Shown piece by piece: positions 29,057 to 36,964 of a DNA stretch of 64,000 nucleotides (its first letter is position 1; the number at the start of each line of letters is the position of its first letter). The notes below the pieces were generated by a model that saw only the letters and a program-made list of their open reading frames with translations, searched no databases and was not told where the DNA came from. The translations under genes were made by a program, and so were the position numbers. Source of the stretch: Coleofasciculaceae cyanobacterium (GTDB lineage: Bacteria; Cyanobacteriota; Cyanobacteriia; Cyanobacteriales; Xenococcaceae); contig DATNPK010000082.1 in the NCBI GenBank assembly GCA_036703275.1, positions 22,130 to 86,129 on the forward strand. The letters run 5' to 3'.

Positions 29057-29226
29057 GGTTGACGGTGGATCGGTGGGAAACTAATGAACTGTGGTGTAGA
29101 TTAGCATATATATAAACCGTTGTAGATTAGCTAAGTTTAATTTACGCAGGTTTAGGTAATATATTTTTGGCGTTAGTGAATCAAGGTAGCATTTAAAATC
29201 TAGTCAGATTTGAATTTAATTCAAAA

Positions 29227-29335
29227 AGCTAACAGCTAATAGCTAATAGCTATATGCCCATATGCCCGTGCATGACTCTATCACGGACGACGCGAAGCGG
29301 TATCCTTTACCGTTATTGGACGGCGGTAAAGCATG
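29227..29335. repeat. Dispersed palindromic repeat cluster, copy B
   Basis: Between the PKS start and the PagL-like gene. Contains AGCTAATAGCTAATAGC, ATATGCCCATATGCCCG, GACGACGCGAAGCGG and a GGTATCCTTTACCG-type inverted module, all related to copies at 5343 and 38572. The remaining bases of the 29057-29336 gap are AT-rich PKS promoter region with no clear site. Confidence 0.65.
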
Positions 29336-29336
29336 A

Positions 29337-29981
29337 TTAACGAGGAAACTGTACCCCGACATACCCCATGATGCTGTCTCTACCAGGATTTGCCCCAAAT
29401 AGATCTGCATGGGAAATATGATGCCAGCGCAACCCCAACATTAGCCTTCGGTTATTTTTAAGCTTGATACTTGTACCAGCACCAGCTTGAGGCGTAAAGT
29501 TAAAGCTTGCTCCTGTACTGGGGACATCACTTGTTGTACCCATTACCCCCGCACCACCGTCAACATAAAGCGACCAGTTGGACTTACGCACAAAGTGCCA
29601 GCGCATCAAAAGAGCTAAGTTTAGCCCCAAAGCATCATCATCTGGTTGACTAAAATAAATGGTGTTTAATTCTAAATTAATACTATGACCATTGAACAGA
29701 AATTTGGATAATCCTGCACCTACTAAAGCAAAGCGTTGCGGAAAAGACTCATTCCTGTCTAGGGTAGTGGCTGCTGCACCCTGGATGTACCAGTGTTTTT
29801 GACCTTTAGTCCCAAAGGTAGGCTCAGATTGTGACTGCGGAATGCGTTTAGCCTGGAGTTGTTTAATTGGAGTTGAATGCGCGGGAGAGGGCGATCGCAA
29901 GAGTAACAACATCCCTACAAAAAACGTTATGCCATGATAGATGTTATTTTTATTGCTCAAAATAGTATTATGCTTAATCAA
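29337..29981 (-). CDS. PagL-like acyloxyacyl / lipid A 3-O-deacylase
   Basis: 214 residues with an N-terminal signal (GITFFVGMLLLLRSPSPAHS) and a small beta-barrel pattern. The C-terminal motif LRWHHISHADLFGANPGRDS matches the PagL family His-Ser active site and NPG turn. PagL sits in the outer membrane and removes an acyl chain from lipid A. In a cyanobacterium the substrate could be lipid A or another acylated outer-membrane lipid. It starts 57 bases from the divergent GT-C gene, which may be relevant to the adjacent lipid locus. Confidence 0.8.
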   Translation of the reverse strand: MIKHNTILSNKNNIYHGITFFVGMLLLLRSPSPAHSTPIKQLQAKRIPQSQSEPTFGTKGQKHWYIQGAAATTLDRNESFPQRFALVGAGLSKFLFNGHSINLELNTIYFSQPDDDALGLNLALLMRWHFVRKSNWSLYVDGGAGVMGTTSDVPSTGASFNFTPQAGAGTSIKLKNNRRLMLGLRWHHISHADLFGANPGRDSIMGYVGVQFPR

Positions 29982-30038
29982 AATTAATAATATTCATTGA
30001 CCACAAACCACAGTTTAGCTTAACTTTATCAACGATAA

Positions 30039-31808
30039 ATGTCTTATAAAAAATACCTACAGGCATTCGATCTAACTTCAGTTATTTTACTGATAACTGT
30101 ACTCTTGCTGGGAATCTTTTTTCGCTTTGCTAATCTGGATTATAAGGTTTTTTGGGTAGATGAAGTTTCTACTGCCGTTCGAGTTTCTGGCTATACTATT
30201 CCCGAAGTTACTGATGATTTAATTCAACAAGGTATTGTCGATCGCCGTATTTTATCCTCATATCAAACTGTAAATTCAGCTAAATCTTGGCAAGATAGTT
30301 TTAATGCTTTAATCCAAAGCCCAGAACACGCACCACTTTATTTTGTCTTGACCAGACTATGGATGCAGTGGTGGGGAAACTCCATAGTGGCGATCAGAAG
30401 CCTGTCAGCTTGGTTGAGTTTATTAGTTTTTCCCTGTCTATATTGGCTATGCAAAGAATTATTCGATCAACCGTTAGTTAGCCAGCTAGCGATAATGTTC
30501 ATGAGTGTATCGCCTTTTTACGCCGCTTATGCTCAAGAAGCACGTCCTTATAGTTTATGGACAGTGACAATTTTATTAATCAGCGTCAGTTTTTTGAGAG
30601 CAATTAGGCTAAATAATAAACTATCTTGGTTGTTCTATAGTTTTTGCTTGACTATTAGTTTTTATACTTCTTTATTTTCTATCTATATTGCCTTTTTCCA
30701 GGGTATTTATCTGTTATTGGTTCACCGACAAAGAAAGTTGAAGATCATCAAGAGTTATGTGATATCCTCGATTATTGCTTTACTATTTTTTTCGCCTTGG
30801 ATATTAGTAATTTTCAATAATTTTAACTTACTCAAAAAAAATACGAGCTGGATGAGAGGTAATTTTAACCTAGCTGATATTATCGCTGTTTTCATTGGCA
30901 CAAATTTACTAGTTTTTGGCGATTTACCAATTTCTCAAAACTCTAATCCAGTTCAAACGGCAGTAGTTTTAATTATTGTGGTTCTTGGTTTATTAGCTAG
31001 TCTTAAATTGCATCGGCGCTGGAAACAAAGACTCGTCAAGCTTGCTTTGCTACTAACTGCATCAAGTAGCATCTTATTATTATCTCAATATATATATCTG
31101 GACTGGATAACTATAATTGGCGCATTAGTTGCCTTATGTATTTTAAGTCTATCCGTTTATTCTTTATACTACTTGATAGCTCATACTAATCGCGATCGCT
31201 GGCTATTTATTCTGAGCTTAATGCTTTCTCTCCCAGTACCTCTAGTATTAACCGATATTATTAATCAGGGACAAAGTTCAACTGCCCCGAGATATTTAAT
31301 TCCCTTACAGTTGGGAATCTTAATTGCCGTGACATATACTTTGGCTAATAAATTGGCAACGATTGATGTTAAGTCGGTAAATCAACAAAAATTCTGGCGG
31401 TTAATTGTAATTGCTTTTATCAGCTTGGGTATTTATTCCTGCATACGCAATCTAAGCTTGTCGCCATTTTATCAAAAAGGAAGAAATATTAATAATCCTG
31501 CGATCGCAAAAATAATTAATCAAAGTAATTCTGCTTTAGTAACTACAGAATATAATGGTGCGATGGATGCTGTATCTTTGGCTTATTCTTTGATAGAAAA
31601 AGTTAAATACAAAATTATTACTCCTGAAGAAAAATTAAATCAGTATTTTAATCAATTCGATGATATATATGTTCTCAAACCTTCTCTAGAGTTAAAAGAA
31701 AAACTAGAAAATAATCAAACAATTAATTTTAATCAGGTATATAAATCCCATGTATTTAGTGCTGATGAATTTCCTCTAGATCTTTATATAGTCGAGCTAG
31801 CTACTTAA
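30039..31808 (+). CDS. GT-C type membrane glycosyltransferase (GT39/PMT-like)
   Basis: 589 residues with about 11-12 hydrophobic segments. The first periplasmic loop holds FWVDEVSTAVRVSGY, the Asp-Glu position of the PMT/ArnT (GT39, GT83) superfamily, and later SPFYAAYAQEARPYSLW is typical. Such enzymes transfer sugars from polyprenyl-phosphate donors to protein or lipid outside the inner membrane. The acceptor is unknown. It is followed after 12 bases by a GT4 glycosyltransferase, so the two likely form an operon next to the PKS locus. Confidence 0.85.
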   Translation: MSYKKYLQAFDLTSVILLITVLLLGIFFRFANLDYKVFWVDEVSTAVRVSGYTIPEVTDDLIQQGIVDRRILSSYQTVNSAKSWQDSFNALIQSPEHAPLYFVLTRLWMQWWGNSIVAIRSLSAWLSLLVFPCLYWLCKELFDQPLVSQLAIMFMSVSPFYAAYAQEARPYSLWTVTILLISVSFLRAIRLNNKLSWLFYSFCLTISFYTSLFSIYIAFFQGIYLLLVHRQRKLKIIKSYVISSIIALLFFSPWILVIFNNFNLLKKNTSWMRGNFNLADIIAVFIGTNLLVFGDLPISQNSNPVQTAVVLIIVVLGLLASLKLHRRWKQRLVKLALLLTASSSILLLSQYIYLDWITIIGALVALCILSLSVYSLYYLIAHTNRDRWLFILSLMLSLPVPLVLTDIINQGQSSTAPRYLIPLQLGILIAVTYTLANKLATIDVKSVNQQKFWRLIVIAFISLGIYSCIRNLSLSPFYQKGRNINNPAIAKIINQSNSALVTTEYNGAMDAVSLAYSLIEKVKYKIITPEEKLNQYFNQFDDIYVLKPSLELKEKLENNQTINFNQVYKSHVFSADEFPLDLYIVELAT

Positions 31809-31820
31809 GTAGGTAAATTC

Positions 31821-33053
31821 ATGAAAATAGCAATAATTTGTTCTAGCTTTTTTCCAGTAATTGATGGAGTAACGATCGCGGTATATAAAAGGCTGGAACA
31901 GCTTAGTATTTTAGGACATCAAGTAATAGTATTTTGTCCAGACTATAAACCGATTAAATATATTTATCTAGATTATCAAAAATATACAGGTAAAATATTT
32001 TCTGGCGTAGAAATAATTAGCTTACCTAGTAGTAAAGCGATCGCCTTAGATTTTGAGCGAGATGTAACTATTAATTCTTATCAAATTGTGATTAAAGAAT
32101 TAGCCAAATTCAAACCTGACATTATTCATGTTGATGAAGCTGAAAGATTAGGTGTTTGCTTGCTAAAACTACCAGGAGTTAAGTACGCCAGACAAAATAA
32201 TATCCCTTGTGTGGCATGGTTTCATACCAACTATATTGATTATTTTGATGACTATTTTGATTTGCCTTTAGAATTTAATAAATTAATTAAAAAGATATTA
32301 AGCTTCATCTTTGCCAAAATTTATAATTCTTATGACTTAACTTTAGTATCGAGTCCAAATACCGCTCAAAAGATTAAAAATATCGCGGTTAAAAATATAT
32401 ATTTTGCTGAACTATTAGGCTGCGATATAAGCCAATTTAATCAGATCAAAAGAACTAGCAATTTTTTTACCGAACAATATAATTTACCTCATCTAGACAA
32501 TAAAATAAAACTAATCTTTATCGGACGTTTAACTCCAGACAAAGGTTGGAATTTTGCAGGCGAATCATTAGCCGAACTACCACGAGAAATATTAGATAAA
32601 ATAGCAATTATCATTGCTGGAGATGGAACACTTAAAAATCAAATAGAACAGACTTTAAAACAGATAACGTCCAACATCTATTTACTAGGTAGAATTGCGC
32701 CCGAAACTGTACCCGAACTACTAACCAATGGCAATATATTTATTACCAATTCCGAAAAAGAAACCAGGGGACTAACAGTTATAGAAGCTGCCGCTGCGGG
32801 AATACCTGCGATCGCGCCCCGCGCTGGAGGGGTTGTTGATACTATTAAAGATGGCTCAACTGGCTTTTTATATCAACCTCAAAACAAAGCAGATTTTTTA
32901 AATAAACTGACTCTATTAATTTCTGATGATAACTTACGACAGTCAATGGGAGCAAAAGCTCAACAAATAGCTCAACAATGGAATTGGAAGCAAACTGTTA
33001 AAAATTTAGTCGAGATTTGGAAAAAAGAAATAATTAAAAATAAGTCTAACTAA
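31821..33053 (+). CDS. GT4-family glycosyltransferase
   Basis: 410 residues, GT-B fold. N-terminal CSSFFPVIDGVTIAVYKRLEQL (acceptor-side glycine-rich loop) and C-terminal LIFIGRLTPDKGW plus EKETRGLTVIEAAAAGIPAIAP (E-x7-E donor site). The arrangement resembles sugar-lipid transferases such as SqdX-type enzymes. A nucleotide-sugar donor and a lipid or glycan acceptor are expected on the cytosolic face. The gene is AT-rich with many Lys and Asn codons, like its upstream partner, 12 bases away. Confidence 0.88.
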   Translation: MKIAIICSSFFPVIDGVTIAVYKRLEQLSILGHQVIVFCPDYKPIKYIYLDYQKYTGKIFSGVEIISLPSSKAIALDFERDVTINSYQIVIKELAKFKPDIIHVDEAERLGVCLLKLPGVKYARQNNIPCVAWFHTNYIDYFDDYFDLPLEFNKLIKKILSFIFAKIYNSYDLTLVSSPNTAQKIKNIAVKNIYFAELLGCDISQFNQIKRTSNFFTEQYNLPHLDNKIKLIFIGRLTPDKGWNFAGESLAELPREILDKIAIIIAGDGTLKNQIEQTLKQITSNIYLLGRIAPETVPELLTNGNIFITNSEKETRGLTVIEAAAAGIPAIAPRAGGVVDTIKDGSTGFLYQPQNKADFLNKLTLLISDDNLRQSMGAKAQQIAQQWNWKQTVKNLVEIWKKEIIKNKSN

Positions 33054-33111
33054 TTTATTATCTGGAGTTCTCTGCAAGCTAGAGTAAACTAGTTTAATTA
33101 TTATATTCACG

Positions 33112-33232
33112 ATAGTTAGAAAAAGCTATTAGCCCTAAAGGATTAGCCCTAAAGGATTAGCCCTAAAGGATTAGCTCCTTACGTCGCGTCCTCCTTACGT
33201 CGCGTCCCGTTAGCTGTTAGCTATTAATAGAC
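33112..33232. repeat. Dispersed repeat cluster, copy C, with internal tandem expansion
   Basis: Contains three exact tandem copies of AGCCCTAAAGGATT (33131-33172) and two of CTCCTTACGTCGCGTC (33175-33206), flanked by ATAGTTAGAAAAAGCTATT and GTTAGCTGTTAGCTATTA. The reverse complement of this cluster is copy D at 38572, which has one copy of each module. C and D are thus inverted copies about 5.4 kb apart. Confidence 0.85.
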
Positions 33233-33317
33233 GTGTCTTAATCTTTACTTCGAGTGCTTAATCAAAAATATAAACATAGCTGGTAAGCCAGTCAATCATT
33301 CCTTGATGCAGTCCTAA

Positions 33318-33420
33318 ACGAAGACAGCCCTAAAGGGTACCGCTTCGCATAAAGTCAGGAGTCAGGAGTCAGGAGTTAAGACTTTAGGGCATATCCTTTA
33401 GGAGACTTTTATATAGCGAG
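33318..33420. repeat. Repeat cluster C2 with AGTCAGG heptamer array
   Basis: Three AGTCAGG heptamers in tandem (about 33353-33373), a class typical of cyanobacterial short tandem repeats, flanked by CCCTAAAGG and CTTTAGGGCATATCC modules of the dispersed family and a CTTTTATATAGC that also occurs inverted in copy D. It lies just left of the IsrB element. Confidence 0.7.
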
Positions 33421-33429
33421 ATCTCAGAC

Positions 33430-33705
33430 GAAGCAGTATAACTTATACAATTAATATCTAAACCTTCTTTGAACCATTTCGTCAACTACCCGACTCTGAC
33501 CGCAAGGAGCGGTACAGATCGGGCTTGAGAATCCCAGTTCCCAACTAAGAGTTGCACTACAGCACTAGCCTAATCCTGATACGCACTGCCAATCACTTCC
33601 CTCGATTGGTTTATCTGCAAGACTACTGGGAGTAGTCGCTTTAGGAGAGGACATTTTGGATTAGGTGCTGGAAGGGACACACAACTTATACAGGGTTATA
33701 CCTAA
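33430..33705 (+). ncRNA. Candidate omega-RNA of IsrB
   Basis: In IscB/IsrB systems the guide RNA scaffold is encoded immediately 5' of the nuclease gene and the guide derives from DNA beyond the left end. This region is non-coding, unlike its AT-rich neighbours, and forms a good hairpin at 33489-33523: CCCGA...ACCGC-aagga-GCGGT...TCGGG. Further pairings are likely in 33590-33660 (CTACTGGGAGTAG). AACTTATACA occurs twice, at 33440-33449 and 33683-33692. Direction is plus. Exact ends cannot be read. Confidence 0.55.
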
Positions 33706-34833
33706 ATGAAAAAACAACCAACTACACGAGTACCAGTTTTATCACCATCAGGTGAACCGCTTATGCCGACAACCTCAGCACGAGCAAGAAAATGGATAGC
33801 TGCGGGTAAAGCAGAGTCCGTATGGAACGATCTTAAAGTATTCTGCGTACAGTTACTACAAGAGCCATCTGGGGCTGAAACTCAAAAAATTGTAGCTGCT
33901 ATAGATCCAGGTAAATTTTGGTCGGGCTGTGCCTGTATTTCACAAAAAGCCGTACTGTTTACTGCTAACTTGATTTTACCGTTCAAACGGGTAGTAGCCA
34001 GGAAACAAGCACAAAAAATATTGCGTCGAGCCAGACGAGGAAGACGTATTAATCGCAATTTACCCTTTGAGCTTCGCGCTCATCGCCAAAAAAGATTTAA
34101 TAATCGTAGAGGAAATAAATTACCTCCAAGTATACGCGCCTCAAGACAGCTTGAACTCAGAATTATTAAAGAACTAACTCGAATTTTTCCTGTTTCTGAG
34201 ATTGTTTATGAATATCTCAAGGTAGATGTAGACCTAACTTCTGGTAGAAAAAAAGCCCTTTCTGGTAAAGGCTTTAGCGTTGTAATGGTCGGACAAAAAT
34301 ATATGCTGCAATGGTTGTCTGAGGTTGCGCCTACCTACAAATTAGAAGGTTGGCAGACTTCAATTATTCGCAAGCAGTTAGGACTTCCAAAAAATAAAGA
34401 TAAAAGCTCTCAAAATGTTTCAGCACACGGCAATGATGCTATTGCCTTGGCTGCTAGTAGATTTATGAAATACAAAGCTTTTCATACTTCCAATTCTCGT
34501 GGACATCATTGGGTTGGCTCAATTCAATTAACTAATGCGCCGTTCAAAATAATATCTCATCCTCAACTGTATAGAAGACAACTGCACTTTGAGAATCCAA
34601 ACAAAGGTGGAATAAGAAGGCGCAAGGGCGGAACTGTTACCCCGTTTGGATTTAGAAGTGGCGATTTGGTTCAAGCTACTAAAGGAAAAGTAACGATAAA
34701 AGGTTATATCGGTGGCTATTCAGAAGTAAATAAGGTTGTTGCTATCTACGACCACAACTGGAAAAGGTATGGGCAGTTTCGAGTTTCAAAAACAAATTTA
34801 TTAAAAAGGAGCAATGGACTATGTGTCGCATAA
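33706..34833 (+). CDS. isrB: IsrB RNA-guided nickase (HNH-less IscB relative)
   Basis: 375 residues. The PLMP domain is at residues 8-40 (SPSGEPLMPTTSARARKW). RuvC-I is at AAIDPGKFWSG (Asp67), with an Arg-rich bridge helix at about 100-120 (ILRRARRGRRINRN), RuvC-II at VYEYLKVD (Glu169) and RuvC-III at SAHGNDAIALA (Asp244). Only about 75 residues separate RuvC-II and RuvC-III, leaving no room for the HNH domain of IscB, and no HNH motif is seen. The C-terminal domain (GDLVQATKGKV ... LLKRSNGLCVA) matches the target-interacting part. IsrB nicks the non-target strand using an omega-RNA. The key residues are all present, so the protein is probably functional. Confidence 0.85.
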   Translation: MKKQPTTRVPVLSPSGEPLMPTTSARARKWIAAGKAESVWNDLKVFCVQLLQEPSGAETQKIVAAIDPGKFWSGCACISQKAVLFTANLILPFKRVVARKQAQKILRRARRGRRINRNLPFELRAHRQKRFNNRRGNKLPPSIRASRQLELRIIKELTRIFPVSEIVYEYLKVDVDLTSGRKKALSGKGFSVVMVGQKYMLQWLSEVAPTYKLEGWQTSIIRKQLGLPKNKDKSSQNVSAHGNDAIALAASRFMKYKAFHTSNSRGHHWVGSIQLTNAPFKIISHPQLYRRQLHFENPNKGGIRRRKGGTVTPFGFRSGDLVQATKGKVTIKGYIGGYSEVNKVVAIYDHNWKRYGQFRVSKTNLLKRSNGLCVA

Positions 34834-34838
34834 CCTCG

Positions 34839-34901
34839 TCGGCTCTCCTCCCGACCCTCATCGCTACATCCTTGGCGATAGAAGGCGGGACTCCGAGCCG
34901 A
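34839..34901. repeat. Right-end imperfect palindrome of the IsrB element
   Basis: TCGGCTC at 34839-34845 pairs with GAGCCGA at 34895-34901. Inside it ATCGC (34860-34864) pairs with GCGAT (34875-34879), with further partial pairing CCTCCCG/CGGG. It begins five bases after the IsrB stop. Such subterminal hairpins are recognised by IS200/IS605 transposases. The DNA from here to the ligase start is AT-rich with no other feature. Confidence 0.65.
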
Positions 34902-35053
34902 AGAACAGTTGAAACAGTAAGGCAAAATTGTCGATCGCTCAAAAAAATAATTATCTCGCTTAATTGTTACAGCTATGATTTGCAAATACTTCTGAATTAA
35001 ATTATGTATTGCTATTATGGTTTAATTTGCATTGGGTAAACAGCAGCCATAAT

Positions 35054-36940
35054 ATGTCTAGTCAGTTAGAGTCTAACATTGTTGAAATATTGCAGTGCCG
35101 AGCTAGATCGCAAAGTGAGGATACAGCTTATATTTTCCTTAAAGATGGTGAAAATAAGGAAATCAGGCTGACGTATCAAGAATTAGATCGTCAGGCAAAA
35201 GCGATCGCATTTCAATTACAGCAATTAGTTGCGCCTGGCTCTAGAGCTCTACTGGTATACCCTTATAATGGCGGGTTAGAGTTTATTACTGCCTTTTTTG
35301 GCTGTTTGTATGCTGGAGTCGTAGCTGTACCCTGTCATCCACCAAAAAACCGCCTGACTACGGTAGAGGTGCAAACTCGCATAGCATCTGCGGGTGCAGA
35401 AGTTATCCTGACTGAATCTAGTTTGTTGGGCAAATTAAAAACCCAGCTATTTAAGTGGGGAAATGCTGCGCTACATTGCTTAAACACCGACAAGATAGAT
35501 CAAACTCAGGTTAATAATTGGACTGCGCCAAATATAACTTCAGCTACTTTGGCTTTCTTGCAGTATACCTCTGGCTCTACGGGTGAACCTAAAGGAGTAA
35601 TGATTACCCACGGGTGTCTGATGCAGAATCAGGAGATGTTAAAACAGGCTTTTGGACATACTAAAAACTTGGTTGGGGTTGGTTGGCTACCGTTGTTTCA
35701 CGACATGGGTTTGATTGGAAATGTAATCCAGCCGATATATATGGGAGCATTTTGTGTGATGATGTCTCCCGTTAGTTTTGTGCAAAAGCCGATTCTTTGG
35801 CTACAGGCGATTAATAAATATCGAGCGACTACTAGTGGCGCACCAAATTTTGCTTATGATTTATTGTGCGATCGCGTTACGCAAGAACAAGCAGCGCAAT
35901 TAAACTTAAGTAGCTGGGAAGTAGCGTTTTGCGGAGCAGAACCCATAGAAACGGCAACTATGGAACGATTTAGCCGTAAATTTGCCAGTTGTGGCTTTAA
36001 ATCGACGGCATTTTATCCCTGTTATGGCATGGCGGAGGCTACTCTAATGATGACGGGGGGAGATAAAGCTAAATCTCCTGCGGTTAAACATTTAGACACA
36101 ATTGCTTTAGAACAAAACAAGGTGGTGACTAGAGACAAACCCCAACTAGGGACAAAGACTTTTGTTAGTGCGGGGTATCCTTGGCTTGATGGCAAAATTG
36201 CGATCGCTAAACTAGCCAAAAGCACTGCCGATCCTGATTCTTTAACTGAATGTCAGCCAGATCGCATAGGTGAAATTTGGTATTCAGGATCTAGTGTCGG
36301 ACAGGGATATTGGCAGCTACCAGAAAAAACCCAGCAGACATTTCAGGCTAGCCTCAATGGTAAACAGTATTTACGGACAGGAGATTTAGGTTTTATTAGC
36401 GACGGTGAACTATATATTACTGGTCGTTTGCATGATATTTTGGTTTTTTGGGGACTCAATCACTATCCCCAGCATATTGAACAAACAGTAGAAAAGTGTC
36501 ATCCTGCACTAAAAGCCAACTGTGGCGCAGCTTTCTCAGTGGAGGTGTCGGATAAATCCAGATTGATCGTTGCTCAAGAAATAAAGCGTACTTACCGTAA
36601 ATCTTTGGTAATGGATGAAGTAGTAGAAGCGATCCGCTGGTCAATATTTCAACAGCATTTTATTGATATCTATGGCATTGTCTTATTGCAACCAGGTAGC
36701 ATGCCAAAAACTTCTAGTGGCAAAGTGCAGCGTAGTGCTTGTAAGGTAAAATTTCTTGACGAAAGCCTAGAGGTTTGTCAACAATGGTATCTCAAAGATG
36801 TAACCAAGAGTGATGTGACTGGGTTATTCCAGAGATATACAAATCCCCTGACCTATCTTAAAATGTTATCGGCGATCGCCAGAGGGAAAATGCGACGCAC
36901 TTTATATTTAAGAATGAACAGTCTGGGTAAATGGTTATAA
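35054..36940 (+). CDS. Fatty acyl-AMP ligase (FAAL)
   Basis: 628 residues. Adenylate-forming enzyme that activates a fatty acid as acyl-AMP and passes it to an acyl carrier protein. Seen: LQYTSGSTGEPKGVMITH (A3), GWLPLFHDMGLIG (FAAL-typical), FYPCYGMAEATLMMTGG and RTGDLGFISDGELYITGRLHDILVFWG (A7-A8). The start is set at the ATG for MSSQLESNIVE; the frame is open 15 codons further upstream. The PKS ACP nearby is the obvious candidate acceptor. It is separated from the next gene by 24 bases and so forms an operon with the hydrolase. Confidence 0.92.
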   Translation: MSSQLESNIVEILQCRARSQSEDTAYIFLKDGENKEIRLTYQELDRQAKAIAFQLQQLVAPGSRALLVYPYNGGLEFITAFFGCLYAGVVAVPCHPPKNRLTTVEVQTRIASAGAEVILTESSLLGKLKTQLFKWGNAALHCLNTDKIDQTQVNNWTAPNITSATLAFLQYTSGSTGEPKGVMITHGCLMQNQEMLKQAFGHTKNLVGVGWLPLFHDMGLIGNVIQPIYMGAFCVMMSPVSFVQKPILWLQAINKYRATTSGAPNFAYDLLCDRVTQEQAAQLNLSSWEVAFCGAEPIETATMERFSRKFASCGFKSTAFYPCYGMAEATLMMTGGDKAKSPAVKHLDTIALEQNKVVTRDKPQLGTKTFVSAGYPWLDGKIAIAKLAKSTADPDSLTECQPDRIGEIWYSGSSVGQGYWQLPEKTQQTFQASLNGKQYLRTGDLGFISDGELYITGRLHDILVFWGLNHYPQHIEQTVEKCHPALKANCGAAFSVEVSDKSRLIVAQEIKRTYRKSLVMDEVVEAIRWSIFQQHFIDIYGIVLLQPGSMPKTSSGKVQRSACKVKFLDESLEVCQQWYLKDVTKSDVTGLFQRYTNPLTYLKMLSAIARGKMRRTLYLRMNSLGKWL

Positions 36941-36964
36941 GCAAGGACTAAGAAATAAATATTT

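Larger units (their letters stand above)
33430..34905 (+). mobile_element. IsrB-type IS200/IS605-superfamily element without transposase
   Basis: Composed of an upstream structured region (33430-33705), the IsrB gene and a right-end imperfect palindrome. No TnpA Y1 transposase gene is present, so it would need one in trans. The exact left boundary is not determined. Elements of this type insert between the locus repeats without target duplication, so boundaries must come from comparison with an empty site. Confidence 0.65.

Noticed and set aside
33112..33206. Regular repeats in copy C considered as a CRISPR array
   Set aside because: Units of 14 and 16 bases are directly adjacent with no spacers, and no cas genes are present.
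33706..34833. IsrB gene considered as TnpB or as full IscB
   Set aside because: The PLMP domain and RuvC arrangement exclude TnpB, and no HNH motif or space for it exists between RuvC-II and RuvC-III.
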